From NCBI RefSeq assembly GCF_018224885.1, contig NZ_JAGTXB010000021.1, forward strand, positions 62,001 to 126,000: 64,000 bases of DNA. The letters run 5' to 3'. This stretch comes from Chitinophaga hostae. GTDB taxonomy: Bacteria; Bacteroidota; Bacteroidia; Chitinophagales; Chitinophagaceae. Below are positions 41,983 through 48,906 of the stretch, piece by piece. Made by a program: the position numbers and the translations under genes. Below the pieces are notes generated by a model, which did no database searches, had not been told where the DNA came from, and was given only the letters and a program-made list of their open reading frames with translations. Positions within the stretch are counted from its first letter, which is position 1; each line of letters begins with the position of its first letter.

Positions 41983-41996
41983 ATTGTATATACAAT
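41983..41996. promoter_or_regulatory. MarR-type operator candidate upstream of doxX
   Basis: ATTGTATATACAAT is a perfect 14-bp palindrome in the 63-bp marR-doxX gap. Its TTGTATA core is shared with the site upstream of marR. Confidence 0.55.
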
Positions 41997-42028
41997 AAAA
42001 GTACACACATTATTAAACCTACAGTATC

Positions 42029-42466
42029 ATGTTCAAACGATTACTTCAAACAGACAACAGTCTTACCGCTTTCATAGTGCGCATCACCGTAGCACTGGTA
42101 ATATTACCACATGGCGCCCAGAAATTACTCGGCATGTTTGGCGGGTATGGATTTAAAGCCACCATGAATTATTTCACTTCTTCCGGTACGCCGGCCATAC
42201 TTGCTTTCCTCGTAATACTCACGGAAAGCATTGGTGCACTGCTGATCCTTTTTGGATTTACCACCAGGTTATGGGCAGCGATGCTCACCGTTATTATGCT
42301 GGTAGCTATGAACATGCACAAAGCCAACGGGTTCTTTATGAACTGGGGCGGTACGCAGGCAGGAGAAGGATTTGAGTACCATTTGCTGGTAATCGGTATC
42401 TGTATAGCGCTGATCATAAAAGGAGCCGGACGTTGGTCCGTTGACGGTCAGCTTTCAAATAAATAA
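42029..42466 (+). CDS. DoxX family membrane protein
   Basis: A 145-residue inner-membrane protein with four hydrophobic helices. DoxX features are RITVALVILPHGAQKLLGMFGGYG in helix 1, TESIGALLILFGFTTRLWAAML in helices 2-3 and FEYHLLVIGICIALII in helix 4. The family includes thiosulfate:quinone oxidoreductase subunits and poorly understood stress proteins (MarR/DoxX/YceI clusters are frequent). It sits between marR and yceI and has a MarR-type palindrome just upstream. Confidence 0.9.
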   Translation: MFKRLLQTDNSLTAFIVRITVALVILPHGAQKLLGMFGGYGFKATMNYFTSSGTPAILAFLVILTESIGALLILFGFTTRLWAAMLTVIMLVAMNMHKANGFFMNWGGTQAGEGFEYHLLVIGICIALIIKGAGRWSVDGQLSNK

Positions 42467-42490
42467 TTAACTAAATTCAATAAAAAAAAC

Positions 42491-43078
42491 ATGAAAAAAG
42501 GTTTCTTTTTCACCGCCCTCCTGGTATTAGCCAGCATCGTTTCTTTTGCCCAGGTAAAATGGAATGCTGATCCTGCTCACTCCAGCATCATCTTTGGTGT
42601 AAAGCACTTGGGGCTGAGTTATGTACAGGGTCATTTCACCAAATTCAATGGTACTATCGAAACTGCCGACAGCACTAATTTCCAGAATGCGAAAGTTGAT
42701 TTCACGGTAGATGCTTCCAGCATTTCCACCGGTGTAGATCAACGCGATGGCCACCTGAAAACAGATGACTTCTTTAACGTTGCAACATATCCTTCTATCA
42801 CACTGAAAAGTGTTTCCCTGAAGAAATTAACAGGCAACAAATACGTATTGCTCGCAGATCTTACCATCCGCAGCACCACAAAACGTGTAGCCTTCGACGT
42901 TACTTACAACGGTGTTATTAAAGATCCATGGGGATTAAGAAGAGCAGGTTTCACGGCAAAAGCTACGATCAACCGTCTTGATTTTGGCGTGAAGTACGCA
43001 GACAAATTACCTTCCGGCGTATATGCGGTAGCGCCTACTGTTGATATTACCGTGAATGTGGAAGCAGTAAAGCAATAG
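42491..43078 (+). CDS. Exported YceI family protein
   Basis: A 195-residue lipocalin-like YceI protein with a signal peptide (cut near residue 20, SFA-QVK). Motifs: WNADPAHSSIIFGVKHLGLS with the family PAHS, FNGTIETADS, then ISTGVDQRDGHLKTDDFFNVATYPSITL and the end GFTAKATINRLDFGVKY. YceI proteins bind polyprenoid-type lipids in the periplasm and are acid or stress induced. It ends the marR-doxX-yceI run and is followed by a terminator. A cytoplasmic paralogue lies 1.5 kb away at 44608. Confidence 0.93.
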   Translation: MKKGFFFTALLVLASIVSFAQVKWNADPAHSSIIFGVKHLGLSYVQGHFTKFNGTIETADSTNFQNAKVDFTVDASSISTGVDQRDGHLKTDDFFNVATYPSITLKSVSLKKLTGNKYVLLADLTIRSTTKRVAFDVTYNGVIKDPWGLRRAGFTAKATINRLDFGVKYADKLPSGVYAVAPTVDITVNVEAVKQ

Positions 43079-43111
43079 TTAGTTACTGATTATAGTGTTT
43101 TGAATGTATGG

Positions 43112-43138
43112 TCCCGGTGTAAGCCGGGATCGTTTTTT
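43112..43138 (+). terminator. Terminator after yceI
   Basis: TCCCGG-TGTAAG-CCGGGA stem (43112-43129) followed by TCG and six T residues, 34 bp after the yceI stop. Confidence 0.8.
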
Positions 43139-43142
43139 ACAT

Positions 43143-43173
43143 AAAAAAATGGCCGCTCCTACCGGAACGGCCA
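43143..43173 (-). terminator. Terminator after the DEAD-box helicase gene
   Basis: On the minus strand TGGCCG/CGGCCA (43150-43173), with inner pairing TTCC/GGAG, is followed by seven T residues (43149-43143). It lies 22 bp after the helicase stop. The two terminators are back to back. Confidence 0.75.
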
Positions 43174-43195
43174 CCTCCTATCTTTTACCAACGGC

Positions 43196-44479
43196 TTACT
43201 TCTTCTTCGCTTTTTTCTTCACATTTGCCGCGGCTCTTTTCTTTACTTTTTTCTGCACTTCTGCCAGTTCCTTGTTATGCTCATCCAGCAGCAGTTGCCA
43301 GTTGTCGTTAGGAATATCTTCGGAGAAACTGATGGTTTCACGGTAATCATCTTTATTGATCTTCATCTCCGTAATATTCTTTCCCAGGAATTTCTGTATT
43401 TCATCCAGTATGGGTTTTTCCTCCGTACTGCAGAAAGAAACGGCTTGTCCTTTCTGTACGCCACGGCCGGTACGGCCTACGCGGTGTACATAGTTCTCAG
43501 GCACATCCGGTAAATCGTAGTTGACCACGTAGTCAACATTCGGAATATCGATACCACGCGCGTTTACGTCTGTAGTGACCAGCACTTTGATGTCTCCTTT
43601 TTTGAATACATCCATTACACCAAGGCGATCGTCCTGTTCCTTGCCGCCGTGCATGGTGAGTGATTTGACGCCAATACGCGCCATTGCCGCCATTACACGC
43701 TCTGCCCGCACTTTAGTCCGTACAAATACCAGGATTTTACTTTCAGGAAATTCCTTGATCAGTCTTTCCAGGAAAAAACGTTTATCATCCATTTCCACAT
43801 AGGCCACAGCATGGCTTACATTTTTAGCCACCGGATCTTTGGGAGATATTTGTATGCGGATAGGGTTATTTACCACGGAATAAGCCAGGTCCTTGATATC
43901 CTTGTTCAGCGTAGCAGAAAAGAAGAGGGTCTGGTGTTCGCGGGGAATATGTTTGATCACATCGCGGATATCGCGGATAAAGCCCAGATCGAGCATGTGA
44001 TCGGCCTCATCGAGTACGAGGGTTTTCACCTGGCTCAGATCTATATGTCCCTGGTTAATCTGGTCAAACATACGACCAGGCGTGGCAATGAGTACATCCA
44101 CTCCTTTTTCCAGTACTTTGATCTGCGGTCCCTGGTCTACGCCACCTACCAGTGCCAGGATACTCAGGTCAGTGTATTGTGCTATAGATTGAAATACTTC
44201 GGCAATCTGGATGGCCAGCTCACGGGTAGGCACCATCACGAGACATTTCACCTCGTACTTTGCTTTACGGTACTTACGGTCCTGCTGCTGTAAGCGATGC
44301 AGTATAGGAATAGCAAAAGCCGCTGTTTTACCGGTTCCTGTTTGTGCAATCGCCATTACATCATCTCCGTTGAGGATAGATGGGATGGCTTTGAACTGTA
44401 TATCTGTAGGCTTTTTAAAGCCCATTTCTGCCAAACTGTCCTTTATTTCGGGGGAGATATTGTATTGTTCAAATTTCAT
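43196..44479 (-). CDS. DEAD-box RNA helicase (RhlE-like)
   Basis: About 427 residues. All core motifs are visible: Q motif GFKKPTDIQFKAIPSIL, motif I AQTGTGKTAAF, Ia PTRELAIQ, TPGR, II VLDEADHMLDLGF, III SAT, then VFVRTKVRAERVMAAM, TTDVNARGIDIP and VI HRVGRTGRG. The C-terminus is a basic tail of Lys/Arg/Ala. It unwinds structured RNA in ribosome assembly or mRNA decay; the RhlE-type subgroup is the best guess. The start at 44479 (MKFEQYNISPEIKDSL) is the family start; a frame reaching 44560 would translate the upstream hairpin and is not used. Confidence 0.93.
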   Translation of the reverse strand: MKFEQYNISPEIKDSLAEMGFKKPTDIQFKAIPSILNGDDVMAIAQTGTGKTAAFAIPILHRLQQQDRKYRKAKYEVKCLVMVPTRELAIQIAEVFQSIAQYTDLSILALVGGVDQGPQIKVLEKGVDVLIATPGRMFDQINQGHIDLSQVKTLVLDEADHMLDLGFIRDIRDVIKHIPREHQTLFFSATLNKDIKDLAYSVVNNPIRIQISPKDPVAKNVSHAVAYVEMDDKRFFLERLIKEFPESKILVFVRTKVRAERVMAAMARIGVKSLTMHGGKEQDDRLGVMDVFKKGDIKVLVTTDVNARGIDIPNVDYVVNYDLPDVPENYVHRVGRTGRGVQKGQAVSFCSTEEKPILDEIQKFLGKNITEMKINKDDYRETISFSEDIPNDNWQLLLDEHNKELAEVQKKVKKRAAANVKKKAKKK

Positions 44480-44489
44480 GAGCACAAAG

Positions 44490-44611
44490 ATAGGATAAAG
44501 CTGAAAGCAAAAAGCATAAAGCTTCCCGAGCGAGTGACCTGAGCGGAGAAACTTCCGCATTAACCATTCGCTCAGGGAGCTTTATGCTTTTTGCTTTCAG
44601 CTTTATCCTAT
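44490..44611. repeat. GCAAAAAGC-family hairpin between yceI paralogue and helicase
   Basis: Arms of 34 nt (44490-44523 and 44578-44611) are perfectly complementary and made of GGATAAAGCTGAAAGC and GCAAAAAGCATAAAGC words. The loop holds TTCCGCATTAACCATTCGCT (44553-44572), 18 of 20 identical to the loop at 19731-19750. The right arm covers the stop codon of the YceI gene (44608-44610), and the left arm starts 10 bp before the helicase ATG. Confidence 0.88.
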
Positions 44612-45132
44612 TGTTTAATCAGTTGTATTTCCATGTTGAGTTTCACCTCGTCGCTGAGCACAATACCGCCGGCTTCCGTGGTGGCATTCCAGCGCAAACC
44701 GTAGTCGGCGCGGTGTAAACGACCCTTCAATGCAAATCCTGCTTTGGTTTGTCCGTATGGATCTACTGTCACACCGGCATGCAGCACATCCAGTTCAATA
44801 GGATGTGTTTCGCCTTTAATCGTCAGGTCGCCCAGTAATTTGTATTGTTCGTCATCTATCTTTTTTACTTTTTTGGAGACGAAGCTGATTTTGGGATGGT
44901 TGGAGGAATCAAAAAAGTCGCCATTCTTCAGATGTTCATCCCTTTGCCTGTTCTGTGTATCAATACTATCTGCCGCCGCTTCGAAGGAGATAGTTGCATC
45001 ATGAAAATCCTCGCTGTCGGTTTGAATACTTCCGGTAAACCGTGTAAAAAATCCACTCACATTCGTAATCATGAGATGTTTAACTTTGAATCCGATTTCG
45101 CTGTGTGATTCATCAATTATCCAATTTGTCAT
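44608..45132 (-). CDS. YceI family protein without signal peptide
   Basis: A 174-residue YceI-fold protein beginning directly at the domain (WIIDESHSEIGFKVKHLMI). It continues with GSIQTDSEDF, SIDTQNRQRDEHLKNGDFFDSSNHPKISFV and GFALKGRLHRADYGLRW. Unlike the copy at 42491 it has no export signal, so it should be cytoplasmic. Isoprenoid or lipid binding is the family role. The two paralogues flank the helicase gene. The stop codon lies within the arm of the 44490-44611 hairpin. Confidence 0.92.
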   Translation of the reverse strand: MTNWIIDESHSEIGFKVKHLMITNVSGFFTRFTGSIQTDSEDFHDATISFEAAADSIDTQNRQRDEHLKNGDFFDSSNHPKISFVSKKVKKIDDEQYKLLGDLTIKGETHPIELDVLHAGVTVDPYGQTKAGFALKGRLHRADYGLRWNATTEAGGIVLSDEVKLNMEIQLIKQ

Positions 45133-45304
45133 AGCACATTGTTTTTTTATGTTTTCAAAGACCTAATAAAAATACATGTTATCACACGAATAGCGTTGGA
45201 TATTTTACCGGAAATGATGGACGATTATAACATTAACATTTCTTTACAACAACCCTGGTATTTATTAGAAATAATTTAAATTTATAGCCAATACCCGTAG
45301 CAAA

Positions 45305-46051
45305 ATGCCATTTACTATATCACATGCAGCGATAGTTGTTCCCTTTTATAATACCTCCCGCCAATACCTGTCTGCCACCGGTTTAATTATTGGCAGCATG
45401 GTGCCTGATTTCCTGTACTTTATTTTCCTGAATCCTTATTTTAATGCGGGGCACCAGTGGTGGGGAATTTTCGTATATGATATACCGTTAGCCCTGCTGC
45501 TGGCCTGGCTTTATCATAGCATTATAAAACCGGTATTACTGCCATACCTCCCCGGGTGGGCAGGTAGCAGGTTACAGCTATTCCGTTCCTTCAACTGGAC
45601 CAGCTATTTCCGGCAGCATTACCCGGTGGTGATCACGTCCATTATCATCGGTATCCTGACACATTTTTTTCTCGATGCATTTACGCATGGAGAAGGCCGC
45701 TTTGTTACCTGGATGCCTTTCCTGCAAAGGGACATACAGGTATGGCGGCATCCTATGAAAATGTGGTACCTGATGCAATATCTCAGTTCAGTAGCAGGGT
45801 TGCTGTTGCTATTCTACTTCTTCCTGAAAATCCCAATGGTAAAAAACAGTCCGGCGGTGAGCATTGCAGGCAAGGCCGGCTTCTGGCTTATCACCGCTAT
45901 ACTGAGCAGCGCCATACTATTGATCAACGAACACTTTCATCATATCGACTGTAAAGGCATGGACTACCTGGCTACCGCGCTGGGCGGCATTTTCTATGGG
46001 TTAATCATTACCGTGTTGTGGGCAGGCTATTCATCACGATCGGTCCGGTAA
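45305..46051 (+). CDS. DUF4184 family membrane protein
   Basis: A 248-residue polytopic protein with about six membrane helices. It starts with the family signature MPFTISHAAIVVPF, then LIIGSMVPDFLYFIF, and later ILTHFFLDAFTHGEGRFV with His/Asp residues that look like a metal-type site, as in the related YdjM/metal-dependent hydrolase group. Its function is unknown. The 3' end overlaps the convergent SMI1/KNR4 gene by 25 bp, so neither has its own terminator. Confidence 0.88.
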   Translation: MPFTISHAAIVVPFYNTSRQYLSATGLIIGSMVPDFLYFIFLNPYFNAGHQWWGIFVYDIPLALLLAWLYHSIIKPVLLPYLPGWAGSRLQLFRSFNWTSYFRQHYPVVITSIIIGILTHFFLDAFTHGEGRFVTWMPFLQRDIQVWRHPMKMWYLMQYLSSVAGLLLLFYFFLKIPMVKNSPAVSIAGKAGFWLITAILSSAILLINEHFHHIDCKGMDYLATALGGIFYGLIITVLWAGYSSRSVR

Positions 46052-46701
46052 CACCATTCCATGTTCAGCGTTTGCAACATGAAATTAAACCGGGCTTCGT
46101 TGTTGGTGCCGATATATACGCCATTCACCTGTGCATCCTGCTCAGTGGTGAGTACAAGAATATCTTCATAGTCGTTGGTAAAGAACCGTAGCAACTGGTT
46201 AGAAATTCCTTTCTGTTCCTCCCAGTTGCCGGTAACCGCAGCGATATGTGTTGCAGTCAGGTCTTCTTCCAGGTCAGTAAATGCTGTGTGGGTAAGCCCT
46301 CCAAGCGCACCATTCCACCACGCCATCGACAGCAGGAAATGTTCTGTCGTATCTGCATCGGTAAACCATTCCGCCCTGCCGCTATCGTAGGTACCATATA
46401 CGGGTGGATTATCCAGCTGCAGGGCTGCTTTCTCGATACCCCATAAAACTACCGCCTGGTTTTCCTCATAAAATACCAGGTGTTCATCTTCCGAAAAACC
46501 TATTTCTCCCAGGGAAGTTAAACGGTTAAAACTGTCGTTCACCACTTTATTATTACCCAGCGAAAGATAATACTGCCGGAGAGATGCCGGTATTTTAACC
46601 TGTAAACGGTCTTCCAGTGCGTCGATAGCTGCTTCCGGATAGCCATGATTGGCATCTTCCGTTAAGTTGTATAATTTGCGAATGATTTGTAGATAGTGCA
46701 T
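46027..46701 (-). CDS. SMI1/KNR4 family protein
   Basis: A 224-residue protein of the SMI1/KNR4 (SUKH) superfamily. Features are YPEAAIDALEDRLQVKIPASLRQYYLSLGNN near the N-terminus and the hydrophobic strands with VLWGIEKAALQLDNPPVYG and FLLSMAWWNGALGG. SUKH members are often immunity proteins against polymorphic toxins, but many are orphan; no toxin gene is seen here. The 3' end overlaps the DUF4184 gene by 25 bp and its start is near the DUF1697 gene on the other strand. Confidence 0.8.
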   Translation of the reverse strand: MHYLQIIRKLYNLTEDANHGYPEAAIDALEDRLQVKIPASLRQYYLSLGNNKVVNDSFNRLTSLGEIGFSEDEHLVFYEENQAVVLWGIEKAALQLDNPPVYGTYDSGRAEWFTDADTTEHFLLSMAWWNGALGGLTHTAFTDLEEDLTATHIAAVTGNWEEQKGISNQLLRFFTNDYEDILVLTTEQDAQVNGVYIGTNNEARFNFMLQTLNMEWCYRTDRDE

Positions 46702-46737
46702 GATAAAACAAACTTACAAAGTAAAGTTGAAACCCTT

Positions 46738-47268
46738 ATGACCAAATACGTTGCTTTTCTGCGGGCAGTGAATGTAGGCAAACGAATCGTTAAAATGGAA
46801 GACCTGCGACAACAGCTGGGTGAGGCTGGATTTAAAAATGTGAAGACTTATATCCAGAGTGGCAATGTGATGTTTGAATCCGGCAGTACCCATGTTGCCG
46901 CGCTGGCTACCAAAATAGAAAAGCTGTTGCTTAAAAACTATGGATTTGAGGTCCCCGCTATTATCCGGTCGGTACCTGAACTGGAGCTGGTAGTGAAACA
47001 CACGCCATTTCCCGGCGTTACGCCCGACAAATCATTGCAGGTATACGTATCCTTCCTGTCGGCCCCGGCGGGTCCGCATGCGGCCGGAGTGATCGCTGCG
47101 CTGCAGTCGCCCGCAGAAACCCTGCATATGAAAGGTTGCGAAGTATATACCATGATCCGGAAAGACCTGGAAACCAAGCCGCTTGATGTAGTGGCGCAAC
47201 TCGAAAGAAAACTGGGCATCCCCTGCACTACCCGCAACTGGGCTACCGTCAACAAAGTGATCTGGTAA
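46738..47268 (+). CDS. DUF1697 domain protein
   Basis: A 176-residue cytoplasmic protein. DUF1697 features are the N-terminal YVAFLRAVNVGKRIVKMEDLR, KTYIQSGNVMFES, a central EVPAIIRS, and the C-terminal TTRNWATVNKV. I use the ATG at 46738: the earlier ATG at 46696 would overlap the start of the divergent SMI1/KNR4 gene and adds residues outside the domain. Function unknown. Confidence 0.88.
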   Translation: MTKYVAFLRAVNVGKRIVKMEDLRQQLGEAGFKNVKTYIQSGNVMFESGSTHVAALATKIEKLLLKNYGFEVPAIIRSVPELELVVKHTPFPGVTPDKSLQVYVSFLSAPAGPHAAGVIAALQSPAETLHMKGCEVYTMIRKDLETKPLDVVAQLERKLGIPCTTRNWATVNKVIW

Positions 47269-47332
47269 ATATTTTGAAACAATTGTAAGTTTTTGGGGCC
47301 CTGCTGCAACTAACCTGCTAAATAAATCATTC

Positions 47333-47806
47333 ATGGATCAACAGGCATTTCTCGTTAGCATACAGCAGCACCAGGGCATATTGCATAAGCTCTGCCGTTT
47401 GTACCGGGATAGCCCGGAAGACCGGGAGGATCTTTTCCAGGAGATGATTTACCAGCTGTGGAAATCGTATCCCACTTTCAGCGGAAATGCCAAAATCAGC
47501 ACCTGGATGTACCGGATAGCGCTTAACACCGCGCTGGCAGGCTTTCGTAAGCGCAGCATCCCGGTAACCTATACTGATACGCTCCCGGATTTGCCCGCCA
47601 CTACCGACCATAATACCACCATACAGCAGGACCGGCTTTTTGCCGCGCTCAGTCAACTCAGTGACGCCGAGAAAGCTATTATTGCGCTGTACCTGGAAGA
47701 CATGAGCTACCAGGAAATCGCCGGCATCATTGGTATAGAGGAAAACTATGTAGGGGTGAAGATTAACCGGATAAAAAACAAGCTTAAAAACATTTTAAAC
47801 TTATAA
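47333..47806 (+). CDS. ECF-type RNA polymerase sigma factor
   Basis: A 157-residue sigma-70 family protein with only regions 2 and 4. Region 2 has PEDREDLFQEMIYQLWKSYPTF and STWMYRIALNTALAGFRKR; region 4 has LSDAEKAIIALYLEDMSYQEIAGIIGIEENYVGVKINRIKNKLK. It is followed after 3 bp by a gene for a membrane protein, a classic sigma/anti-sigma layout. It is not part of a FecR/SusC trans-envelope system here, since no FecR gene is present. Confidence 0.92.
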   Translation: MDQQAFLVSIQQHQGILHKLCRLYRDSPEDREDLFQEMIYQLWKSYPTFSGNAKISTWMYRIALNTALAGFRKRSIPVTYTDTLPDLPATTDHNTTIQQDRLFAALSQLSDAEKAIIALYLEDMSYQEIAGIIGIEENYVGVKINRIKNKLKNILNL

Positions 47807-47809
47807 ACA

Positions 47810-48349
47810 ATGGATCCTTTAAAAGCAGCATGGGACAATATCCCCACACCTTCCCGCAGTACCGCCGACATTCAGGCCATGGCCGTTAAACAAACATCGC
47901 CTGTGATCAAACAGATCAGGAAACAACTCATCATAGAAGCCATAGGATATACCCTGTTTTTAGTGGTATACTATGATTTTTTTGATGGCGATAAGAAACC
48001 TTTTTATCTCAATGCACTGCTGGTAATATCTGTCATATTTATGCTGGTGTATAACGTTGCCGGCTATATGATGGCAAAGCAACCATCCACGGGTAGCAAT
48101 TTACTGCAAACCATGCAGCAGCAATTACGGCAACTGAAGCGCTATGCGGCTGTAGCAGTCACTTCCAGGGTATTGGCCTTTGCAGGAATATTTGCGTTCT
48201 TCCTCGCAAATATTCACTGGAACAATCATAAATACCTGGCAGTGGTATTGATTGCCGCAGCGGTTTTCATACAGCAGTTTTATCTGCGGAAAATATGGGC
48301 CGGCCGGCTTAACAGGTTTAGTAATATTATTACTGAATTGAAGGGATAA
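47810..48349 (+). CDS. Membrane protein downstream of the sigma factor (possible anti-sigma factor)
   Basis: A 179-residue protein I do not recognise by family. It has an N-terminal cytoplasmic segment of about 45 residues (AAWDNIPTPSRSTADIQAM), two helices near 47-63 and 68-85, a loop with LLQTMQQQLRQLKRYA and two further helices near 120-155. The start is 3 bp after the sigma factor stop, so the two are probably translationally coupled. By position it could be the sigma factor's membrane-bound partner; this is inference from layout only. Confidence 0.75.
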   Translation: MDPLKAAWDNIPTPSRSTADIQAMAVKQTSPVIKQIRKQLIIEAIGYTLFLVVYYDFFDGDKKPFYLNALLVISVIFMLVYNVAGYMMAKQPSTGSNLLQTMQQQLRQLKRYAAVAVTSRVLAFAGIFAFFLANIHWNNHKYLAVVLIAAAVFIQQFYLRKIWAGRLNRFSNIITELKG

Positions 48350-48369
48350 ATGTTTGTTACAGTTGATAA

Positions 48370-48819
48370 TTAATACGCCCCCACTATCTGTTTCAGATGA
48401 TGCTCCATATGATGAAGATAATCTTCAATTAAAAACTGCAAGGGCAATACGGTACCATCTCCATACTTGCAGCATTTCAACAGATCATCGTCGCTGATCA
48501 CTTTAACAATAGCTGCAATGTGCCGGTTGTAGGTTTCCCATAGTTGCAGGATCAGTTCCCGGTCCTGCTCCTGGTATTGCTGAACGCTTACCCAGGCATC
48601 GCCATCATAGGCAATGGTAGGCACATTTTCCACTCTTCCGCGAACAAACCGCTGGTGGTTGTTGGAAGCAGAATCGACCAGGTGCCCCAGGATTTCTTTC
48701 TTGGACCATTTGCCGGGCGCCCGCTTAAATGTAAAATCAAAATCAGGTATACGCCGGACACTATCAGGAATAATATCGCACAGGTGCAATAGTTGCTGCG
48801 CTACGTGCTGCACTGCCAT
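48370..48819 (-). CDS. DinB family protein (3 of 3)
   Basis: A 149-residue DinB-like protein. Typical features are RAPGKWSKKEILGHLVDSASNNHQRFVRG with the first His, and the C-terminal IEDYLHHMEHHLKQIVGAY with the remaining His residues for a metal site. Convergent with the membrane protein gene (20 bp between stops), divergent from the HTCS gene. Function unknown. Confidence 0.9.
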   Translation of the reverse strand: MAVQHVAQQLLHLCDIIPDSVRRIPDFDFTFKRAPGKWSKKEILGHLVDSASNNHQRFVRGRVENVPTIAYDGDAWVSVQQYQEQDRELILQLWETYNRHIAAIVKVISDDDLLKCCKYGDGTVLPLQFLIEDYLHHMEHHLKQIVGAY

Positions 48820-48906
48820 AGTCTTCTCTTTTGATTCAAAAATAGATTTTTATCGGCAGAAAATACCTGCCTTTTCAATAGCTTTATGAATAGTTAAAAC
48901 AGGCCT

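Noticed and set aside
43196..44560. Extended helicase start at 44560
   Set aside because: It would translate the left arm of the 44490-44611 hairpin; the family start is at 44479.
46027..46701. SMI1/KNR4 gene as part of a polymorphic toxin system
   Set aside because: No toxin, Rhs or PT-domain gene lies within several kilobases on either side.
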